From the NCBI RefSeq assembly GCF_964275005.1, contig NC_092692.1, positions 10,707,643-10,771,642 on the forward strand: a DNA stretch of 64,000 nucleotides. The letters run 5' to 3'. The notes below the pieces were generated by a model, which saw only the letters and a program-made list of their open reading frames with translations, was not told the DNA's origin and made no database searches. This DNA is from Diadema setosum (taxonomy: Eukaryota; Echinodermata; Echinoidea; Diadematoida; Diadematidae). Below are positions 22,226 through 33,000 of this stretch, one piece after another (position 1 is the stretch's first letter; the number at the start of each line of letters is the position of its first letter). The position numbers and the translations under genes were made by a program.

Positions 22226-22473
22226 TCACAGAATCGTGCATTTGTTACTCTCCTTGTTCTTCATGACAACGTCGCCGACCACCAGGCACTGTTGCAGAGC
22301 CCGCAGAACGCAGATGTGTTTGTCGTGGTCGTATTCGTGCGACTCGACGGTGTAGTTCTCAAGCTGAAACACAAAGTTGATGCCTATCTGCTGTAGCCCG
22401 ACGCAGAAAGACGACACTACATTCCTACTTTGTGGATTACGGATGTTTGTGATGATCACGATTGGGGGCTCTC
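22226..22473 (-). CDS. gene 2 exon 4 (terminal): ITN motif, ENYT, CaaX
   Basis: Acceptor tttatcag, then EPPIVIITNIRNPQ, a helical stretch, QLENYTVESHEYDHDKH, ALQQCLVVGD and the terminal KCTIL with TGA at 22,228-22,226. The first glycine codon is split with exon 3. The N-Y-x-x-E pattern followed by aspartates and a leucine-rich helix is like the C-terminal end of IFI44-type GTPase domains. The usual TKxD is replaced by TNIR. Confidence 0.85.
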
Positions 22474-24027
22474 CTGATAAATGTAAAATGGGACAAAATG
22501 AAGAGAATAAAATCGTACAATTTGGTAGAACTGCGTAATATACTAATATGCCCTTGTCTTTTCATGTAGTCAGTAGGCCTATATTCCGTATGTCATAATC
22601 CTAATTCAATTACTTGTAAATGAGGTACACTGCTCTTGTACAAAGATCTCGAGCACTGGTTTCAGACCCTCTGCTAAAATAATTTTCAATATTAGATTAT
22701 AACATTAGAAATTCCCATTACTCTTTCCTATGGCTGAATCTTTACAGCGGAAATTAAAAGTTCAGCTGAAATGTATGCTTTTGATTGATCAAGACTTTTC
22801 ACTCCAACCTGTCGTTCATTATCAATGATATCTATTTCTAACTATACTAGAATCTATATGGATGACAATATTTGGATCCGTCCTCTATCTCATTTTTCTG
22901 CGTGCATAAATTGTGAATGTATTAAATAGTTTCTCCCCTTTTCGTAAAAACATTCTGAAATCAAGATATTTCATAGATAATGACATCTGGACACTGTTGT
23001 TATACGTAATGTCACTGCAAGTGTAAGCGCAATGATGACGTCGTAACCTCCCTAGCGGTCTTAGGCATACTGAAGTCTGAAATTGAAAGGAAATAAATTG
23101 ACAAAAATTATCATGTAATTGAAGACAGTCTTTATCATCACACATACCCGTCATATTTCTAATGGTATCCACAAGTTCTTCTAGATCTTGCGGCTGCATA
23201 ATCAGACTTCTTGCGCTGTAAGAGAAAACAAAATAGATATGAATGAATTTGTCTGCAATGTGAAAATGTATTCGATTATACTAATTTCCAAACGTTTTGA
23301 TTTAACGCAATGGTCTAGTGATTTTGGATGGATGCAGAAAATAACCTGTGTGTTAGTAGTATGTGTGTGAGTGGTCTCCTTTTTTCTATGTTTAGTGTCG
23401 CAATTCTCAGCTACTGGTACCACCGGAAATCATTGGAAGGTATGAAAGCTGAGGGAATGGAAATGGGTTCTTTGATTTAACTTTATCAAAGTGGTATTGA
23501 ATAGATGGTTTGCGATCGTGTTTCTTGAGAAAGGAAATTGCACAGAAAAAGAAAAATTCAAGAGCTAGTTTGGCTGTAACGTATATATTGGTATTGCACA
23601 GAGATTAATGGAAAAATAATAATATGCTTGCTTGAGCTGCCGGCCAGACTACGGGCATTTTTTTTTTTTGAAAGTGACTTCCGCATTCTGTTTTGACGAA
23701 CATTATGGACATTTTATGGGAGAGCATCGAATCAAAATGCATAGAGCCGTGTCAGCTACAAAGGTTCAGAATTTCACTTCATTTCATAAAATATCTATGA
23801 CGTTTTCACACATATTACATTCATAACATATACATCTACAGACCAGTGAATAATAACCAAAAACTGATATTCAGTGTATAAAAACTATTATATTCATATT
23901 ATTTGTTATTATAATCAGTTGAGAGAATTTTATATTCATATGGGGAAATGATGAAATGCGAGGGAACCTACATAAAAGCAGATGCTTGTGGGGTAGGTCC
24001 CCTGAAAAGCATTCGAAAACATCCAGT

Positions 24028-24068
<41 letters not shown>

Positions 24069-27000
24069 AGTATGCATGTAAGAATTCCTGGACATTCCTG
24101 GACATACACAGCCACGCACACGGCAAAGAGAAAATGATAAGAAGTAACCACAATATCATAATATTTATGTCAGGACATCATTAAGTTAAAGGGATATTCC
24201 AGACGATTTTCATGATTTCACATCGTTTAGTAAATAAATCGACAACTCTATGTATAGATTTGTGGAATTTATTGTGGTTCTAGAGCTGAAAAATAATTCT
24301 TTGAAAAACCTTAAATTACACTGAACAAGGATGATGACATAGAAGGTTCACATATTTCAGAAATGTAGCAGTGTAATTCCATTACAATACCGCTTGCTTG
24401 CGAGTTCACCTGTGTAAAATCTATGTATACCTTCTTCTTTTGTTCTGCTTCCTTGAGCCCCAATTCATGCATTCTTATGGTGAGTCTGCCATGTCATCAT
24501 CCGTGTTCATTGCAGTTTGTTCTAAATTTTGAAAATATTCTTATTCTTCATCCCAATTATCACAAATTCTGAAACCCTGTCCTCAGCATAACTAATGCAT
24601 AATTGTTCAAATGTAAAAATCTGAAAATCATCCAGAGGTCTCCTTTAAAAGTGCCATGCAAGTGTGGGAGAAAAGAAAAATATCATTAAAGAACAGGAAA
24701 TTGCAGATGAGACCATGTGAACTGTTGTGACGGGCAGTCTAAATCAATCTGACACAATCGAAAGCAGTTACTGATTTACTGTGTATGTTATCACCAGAGT
24801 GTATTACTGTTTAAATTTTTTGGTTAAGCTTTTAAATGTTTACAATTTCGGAGATCGTTGTCATTACGTATTTGGAGAATTGCAAAATTTTGGGTCATCA
24901 TAAATGAAGGTATTCTGCAATATTCGTAACTCTAGTTCCTTGTATATGATACAAATCACTCCGTTCAGTTGAATGTTCCTGTATTTCTTTTTTCTAATAA
25001 AAACTCCAAAACTTCAGAAAGTTCGTGTTTCAAATTATTCAGTTTATATATAAAAAACTTCTAAATCAAACCGCATAAAGACTCCAAAATTTCAGGCAGT
25101 TCCCAACGATTAACGTTAAACATCAATATTTCCTAAAATTCATTAAATAAAAAAAAAAATCATCTTTTTGAACAACACTATGCGGACGTAAATCACAATA
25201 ATGAATTATAGCTGAATATAACACTTATGATATTCTAATAAAAAAAAAAAAGATTCAGCATGTACATTTAACAGCTTATTTTTTGAAAAGGGTTTAAAGG
25301 GTTTTTAAAGAAAAAAATGCTCTTCCTTCACGAATATTTGTTTCAAGTATCTTACAAAACGATGAGAATAGTAATCATTAGCAAAAGCTTTAAACCTCAT
25401 TTTTTCCCCACAATCTCCAATCTCTGTGCACTCATAACAGAGTACGGTCTGTCATTCAGGTTGTCATATATCTCCGCTAAATCTGGATGTAGTCTTCAAC
25501 CACTTGGTAGTAGAAAACACATTTTGTATCGCAATGCAAAGCCTCAATTCCGGCCGGAGCATTTGAATCCTAAAATAAACTAAAACATATTAAAAACTGA
25601 AGACATCTGTACGAAATTTGCATTTCACTGTTTTCCCAGGTGAGTTTTTATCCTTGTCGAGTATAGTCTATGTCAAAAAACAAAAAACAAAAAACAAAAA
25701 CCAACAAATTCGATAAGGTATAGCTAAGTTAATCATAGTAGTGTAAGGACATGTAAGTGATGACAGGCATTCATCAGTGTTGACAGCGACTTGATGTAAA
25801 ATAGTTTGTCCTCTATATAGGTTCTTCATGAACTGCCCCCTTCAAAAGGAAACAAACAAACCTTACAGAAACAATGATCCGGCTCACAATTAAGAATTTG
25901 TATTAAAAAAATCTTAGCCTGTTCTTAACCTTCAATGAAAATTTTGTGAACATCCATTAACAACTTATTGCATTAAATTGCTCTCAAACGGACGCACACA
26001 TACACACACCAACCCCCCCCCAAAAAAAAAAAAAAAAAAACAAAAAAAAACAAAAAAACAAAAAACCCCCCCCAAAAAAAACAGATAGACACACTCTTCT
26101 AAAGGTACAGTCTCATACATTGTCAAATACCCTCTAAAGGTAAAGGTGATCCTCCGAACTGGAAAAAAAAAACAAAAACAAACAAAACCTGTCGTCACGT
26201 ATACTTTTAAGTTTAAATGTAGCAAACAATTATAGATGTAAAATCATAAATCATTAAAACAAAATATTATTGCAATGTGTACAGATATTTACCTAACGAC
26301 CAGAAGACAGGTGTGGATTTCGCAGTCCTGAGACGAGCTAAAAGTTCTCCTCAGTCCCGACACCAACCTCTTAATGAAGTTACTGTCCCATTCCACCTCA
26401 TGTTTGTCGCCGTACAAACCGGCTGTGGAAAGGAACATCACAATTTTCAATACAATACAATACAATGCAATACAATACAATACATTAATTACATTGATAT
26501 AGGGCTCTTACAAACTATGATTTTTTCACAGCGTTTCACATCACAGTATCTACAATATCACAGCTTTTTGTGTACTTTGTAAAGACTGAAATCAATATTA
26601 GGGGGCGGGGTGGGGGTGCTTTTTTTTGTTTTGTTTTTTTGTTTTTTTGTTACAGCTCGTTATTCCGAAGGTTCGTTATTGCGAAGGCTTTTCAGTCCGA
26701 AGATTCGTTATTCCGAAGGTTCGTTTTTCCGAATTTCATTTTCGGATGAACAAATCTTCGGAATAACGAACCTTCGGAATAACGCCACAAAATGTTCGGA
26801 TTAACGAACCCTTTTTCATTTTTCGGATTTACGAACCTCTAGGTATAGGGAATTTGTGTGTTTCGGATTAACGAACCTTCGGAATAGCGAACCTTCGGAA
26901 TAACGAACAACACCTTTTTTTGTGTGTGTTTTTTGTAATCACTGTACGCAATGACATCATACAGTAAGCGGATGCCCATATCTTGCCACAGACTGCGAAC

Positions 27001-30000
27001 ACTGTTGAGCTGTCAAACACCAAGCAGCTCTTCCTCGAGTCTTACTACTACCCACCAAACGAGCTTTAGGGGGTTTGAAAGCTCTCTTTCTTCCTTGAAC
27101 TGGAAGCTGCAGAGTCATCCTCATTGCTGGGGACTTCAGTCACCCTGACATTAACTGGGAAAGCCAGACCACAAACAATCCCAGCTCCTCCACAACACAC
27201 CAAAAATAATAATAATAAAAGAATCTTAAACTCCTTATTCCAATCGGTATTTGATGCTACCCGCCTTCATCTGGTCAAATTCTTGACTTAATTTGCACAT
27301 CAAAACCTATTTTTGAACAATGCAGAGGTAATATCTGGAATTTCCGATCACCATCTACTGACATAAACCACCAACCAGAGTTTCAACCCACAATCGTAGT
27401 CTGAAGGGAAAATTCACCAGTTTTATAACGCTGATGTCGATCAAATTCAGGAAGCTACAAGAGCTATGTCAGCTGGTTTCTTTCTCCCAGATTCTGGAAA
27501 GCGTTCTATTGAGCCTAACTGGATGATCTCAAATATCCTAAACAGGTTTTTAATTGAACTTATTCCATCAAAGATGAGCAAAGGAAAGAGGCATCTTCCA
27601 TGGATTAATCAAGACATCAAACAGAAGATGAGAAAACGTGACAGACTGTTCAAGAAAGCTTTTTGGCAAGGTACTAATGCTGCATGGAAGACTTAAGAAT
27701 AGCTTTTTAATCAAGTAACCAAAATTGTCTATGATGCCCATGACAATTATATCCATGTACATCAACATTGGAGAAAGTTGAAAGACAATCCCAAAGTTTT
27801 CGGGTCTTACATCAGAAGGTCCCGCACTGCATATATTGGAACTCCACCCCTGTCATGCCTACTGCACTGTAGATAAGGTAAGAGAAACGAACAACTTCTT
27901 CCATACCACATGCACCAGTCGAAAAACAGTTGAAGCAACCAAGTCCTTCCAAAAGCAGATAAAATACCCGATGAAATTAAATCCAAGTTACATGCTCCAC
28001 GAAATTGCTCATTTTGCTGTCCTTCAAGTTTCAAGAGAGTTATAACAATTGCACAAGATACTATCTCAATGGAAAAGCTAGGCCCTGTCTCTCAAATTCA
28101 CAAGTCAGGTGAAACGAGAGACCCTTCCAACTATACTGACCCTTCTCCCTCACCTGCATTGCCTGCAATATTATGGAGCATATAATCCTCATTTATGTCT
28201 GCAAACATCATCATTCTGTCATCAGCCAAGATTCTCATTGAATCCCAGCATGGCTCTCGTCAGGATCAGCCACCACATAACTATAAGTCATCTGCAGTAC
28301 GTAACTGGTCTTCCATCCTTTAGAAAAGCAGCCAAGAGGATACCAGCGTCTTAACCCGTTGAGGACGGGCTGATTGTTCTACAACACGTATTTCGCATAA
28401 TATTATCCATACACTATGTTGGCCGAGTAAACTGTCACATCTTTTAATCAATACTTAAACAAGTACAAAAATCAGCGGCTCGTTCACTGTGACTTCTGAA
28501 GAACAACATTCTTGTCAACCCTGATTTGGGCCCTTGGATAGGACAGCCTCCATACAGGCCATACTCGTTGGCTCCTCTCTCAATCAGTGGCGTATCTAGG
28601 GAAAACGGTGCCCGGGGCAAGCGCGAAAATTGCGCCCCTAATGTCTGAAAAAGGGTTTAACCCCAACCCCATCCACATGACATGCTTTTTCAAGCACTTA
28701 AAAGGGGTCTTTTGAGGGTGATTCAAATATAATAAATGGTGATAAATTTTGGCGAGCGAGCGTAGCGAGCTAGCCGAAAATGTTTGTATTTCAGCTTACA
28801 AAACATGGCATTATTGTCATTTTTTGCTTATTAAATCTTACAATTCTAATCAAGATATAGTGACGGCCTTATAGATAACGATTTACACCAACAAACTGAG
28901 GACTTGAAAAAAATAAATACTCTAAATTAGTACGAGCGAGTGAGCTAAAATTTGTATACTTCCGCGTCATCATTACGTTTTGTTCTTATCCTGTTTGATT
29001 TTTTTTTTGCGCCCCCGTATGTTTGAAACCGCTGGCGCCCTCTTTTGATCCAGTCGGCGATCGCTCCAGAACGAATGCACATTTTTGGTTTAAATTTTGT
29101 GAAGGCGCTCAGCCCGAAAGGGGGCACATAAGGGTGCTGTTCGTTATTTCGAAGGTCCGTTATTCAAGAGATTCGTTATTCCGAAGGTTTTTTAATCCGA
29201 AGCACACAAATTCCCTATATCTAGAGGTTCATTAATCCGAAAATGAAAAGGGTTCGTTAATCCGAACATTGTGGCGTTATTCAAGTTCAAGTTCAAGTTT
29301 AATACATATTTCCACTTTCTCAGTGATGGGATTACAAAATGATTGACAGTACAACAAGAATACAAAATATGTACAACCATATCTTTTGATTGGAGAAGAA
29401 AAAAAAAATAAAACAAATGTAAATGGTCATTATTATCTGAGGATATCACAAGTAAATGTCAGAAATATGATGGGGCCTACAAAAAAGCAATGATGCCAGA
29501 CCAGACTGTACAGATTTTGCCGTGTTTACAAAAGAGTGCTATAACGGTAACATTAAATAACTTGGAGCTGCGGACACGGACAAAAGACTGGGAGTATAAA
29601 AAAAAAGTTGCTAAAAGCTTGGCAGAGTGTATCCACTAAGTAACAGCCGTTTTAATTTGCGTTTGAAGGTGAATAGGGATAAGGAAGAAGTAATATCTTG
29701 AGGGAGGTCATTCCAGTATCTGGGTCCAGTAAACATAATTGTTTTCTTTGCAAAAATAGTGCGAGTACGGGGAAGGTGATAGGCGTCGCTCTGACAAGTG
29801 GGGTAACAATGAATAGAGCGATTTCTTCTGACAACCAGTGGATAAAAACAGATGGTAATTCATTAGTTGTTAGTTTATGCATGAAAATTCCGAGATTATG
29901 ATAAAATAGGTCCGGAATTTTCAGAATTTTGTTTTGATGAAAAAAACAACAACAGTTGGTATGAAAAAATATCCGGCGTGGTTTATGATTCTTATTGCAC

Positions 30001-33000
30001 GCTTTTGAATACGAAGAAGGGAATCTAATAATGAATAACTTAATTGCATTTCCCCACGCCAAAATTCCATAATTAAAGTGTGGAGATATCAAAGAAGAAA
30101 ATATGCTCTGCAAAATGTAAACAGAGAACAAATGTTTAAGCTTATTTAAAATTCCAATATTTCTGGACAAAATTCTACTTACAAAATTAATGAGTTTTCC
30201 AGGATAATTCTCGGTCAATTCAAAGCCTTAAAAATTTTGTGCTATCAACCTTCGTTAAACATAATACCATTTATTTTTATCTTATGTGGGACAACATTTA
30301 AAGAACTACTGAATACCATATAATGGGTTTTTTTTCTATATTCAGGGATAATTTATTCGCATAAATCCAAGATTGCGCAGACCTGAGCTCAGTATTCATC
30401 ATGTCAATCAATGTATTAGGGTCTCGATGAGAACAAAACAAACTTGTGTCATCGGCAAAACAAATGAATGATAAGATTTGCGACGATTTTTGAAGATCGT
30501 TTATGAATAAGATAAATAAAAGTGGGCCCAAGAGGGAGCCCTGTGGGACTCCACATGAAATACTGCGAATCATAGCCGTTAATGTTAACAAATTGCTTTC
30601 TATCTGTTCAGTAACTCTTAAACCATTTTAGAGGTGTCCCGCGGATTCAATAATGACACAGTTTAGAAAATAAAATTTCGTGATTTTTCGTATCGAAAGC
30701 TTTAGAAAAACTCCAATTGTATGCTCAAAATTATCTATAGCATGAGCTACTTTGTCTATAAAAGCAAGCATGGGTTGTGTTGTAATATTTTCTGAAACCA
30801 AACTGAGAATATGATAAAATGTTATGATTTGAAAGAAATTTCAATAGTCGCGTGTAAACTAACCTTTCAGGAATTTTAGAGATTGAAGTCAATAAAGAAT
30901 TGGTCGGTAATTATTCACGAAATCTTTCTGTTCCTTCTTAAGGATATAGGGACAACTTTTGCGAATTACATCTTATTGGGGACGTTACCATTAGATAAAG
31001 ATTGATTAAGAATGTATATTAAATGAGAAATTATTTCATTTAAGAAAATTTGTAACTCCATCATATCCTGAACTTTTTTATTGTTCAAATTTTTGACGAT
31101 ATCTACAATTTCTTCTTCAACAATAGGTTCAAAAATATTGATTGAGGATTCTTATTACCTAGATATCTACAATATTCAGTTGATGATATCGGGATTTTAC
31201 TGGCAAGACGTGGACCAAGACTTGCAAAATAATCATCAAAAGATTCCGCCATGATGACCGGGTCGTTAATCTAGCGGCCGTCCGCTGAAATATATTTAGG
31301 AGGATCGGTATTTGTGTTTGAGCGTCTCATCAATCACCTTCCACATACTCTTCACATCAGATCTACATTTAACAAACTGTCGCGAAAAATAATTTCACTT
31401 GGTAACACGTATTAAGGATATCAATACATTCCGATAACGAGTATAATACTCTTAATTTGTTTAAAGGGCATGGATCTTTGCGACATTTGTGAAAAAATAA
31501 ATATTCTTGCGGTTAATGGACCTGAGAAGAGATTTTGTAACCCATGGTTGTCGTTGTACTCTTTTATGATTAGAATGGTGAGGCCTTTGGAGAGGAACAC
31601 TAGAATCATAATTAGTAATCAAAATATTCATAACATTTTCAAAGGCTAAATCAATATCGCTTTGACTGTATACGGAGGACCAATCTTCCGAGCTTAATTT
31701 CTCCCTAATCTTTTTTTTTTTTAGGTTGGATTCAGACATTACACGAATACCAGGATTATGGGTGTGAAAAACGTTAGCAGTCATAAGATTGGACACAAGG
31801 GCAGAGATTGGAAAATGATCAGTGACGTCAGAAACTATTATGCCAGATGTGATTGTCAGAAAATGAGTCATTAAAAAAAAAATATCAATAAGAGTAGATA
31901 TATACATCATCAGATATTCGAGTCGGTTTTCTTGTAAGGGGAATGAATGATTTCGACAACATAAGGTTAAGAAAATCGGGGTCATCCCACGAGACCGACA
32001 CCCACCAGTAGTACGGTCCACGAGACCGACATCAAAAATAGGTCCATGAGTCATACAGCCAATGAGTTCCACACTAGGCACAAAAGGCTCACGAGACCGA
32101 CACTAAACAAAGAAAGCCCACGAGACCGACACTACACAATTAAGGCTCACGAGACCGACAGTACGTAAAAGAGGCTCACGAGACCGACACTAGGCAAAGA
32201 AAGCCAACGAGACCGACACTAGGCAAAGAAAGCCCATGAGACCGACACTAGGCAAAGAAGGCTCACGAGACCGACAGGATGAGCAGCGCCATCTACATGT
32301 CAATTACGAATATGTACCTGTATAGGGTGTTCAATTAAGGGGAAAACTACATACTGGCGGGTGCAATGTCGTTACGCTGTGGAGCGAGAGATTAAATAAC
32401 AGCACCATCTACATATCAACGACATTAAGTATGTATTGCTACACGTGTGGCTTTTTGGGGCAGTTCTGTCAGGCTACGGAAGCGACATTGTTACCATTTA
32501 AAAAAAATAGAATTGTCCTCTTCGTAGCCCCCCCCCCCCCCGAAAAAAAAAAGAATGAAAAAGTGATAGAGGACAAAAACGATGAATGGTTTACTTTTAG
32601 ATGTCATCATGTTATATTAAGTAGGCTTTCCTAATTTCTACTTCGACGGTGAACAGGACCTAAGTTTTTTTTTCGCCCTTTTCTTTTTCGCTTCACCAGT
32701 TCAGTAGGCCTTATCAGATATCCTTTGTGCGTACTTTTACCCGCCTGCTTAGAGTTCAATTTGTAATTTTCTCTTTAACTTTTATGTATGAAATTCAAAG
32801 GATGAAAACTTTTTTTTTACCGCAGCAATTCATCTCGATTTCAGTAGCTTGTGTTTGTAAAATTATTCTTCTCAAAACAGTACATATTTCGTGAAATAGA
32901 AAAGTTACTTTCATGGATGCATCTTCTTTTTCCGATTTCTTAACGCTGCCTTAATTGACAATTACATTATTTTCTGTTATTTTTCATTATTTCAACACCC

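Larger units (their letters stand above)
23216..26292. other. gene 2 intron 2
   Basis: 3.1 kb. Its edges still match intron 2 of gene 1 (for example 'gagctgccgg' near 23,635 and 53,165, and 'ggtgatcctccgaactgg' near 26,145 versus 'ggcgatcttccgaactg' near 53,815). The extra length comes from a LINE tail, a (CA)n run, a MITE and AT-rich DNA. 24,650-26,290 holds nothing else recognisable beyond A-rich runs at 25,676 and 26,015-26,080. Confidence 0.7.
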
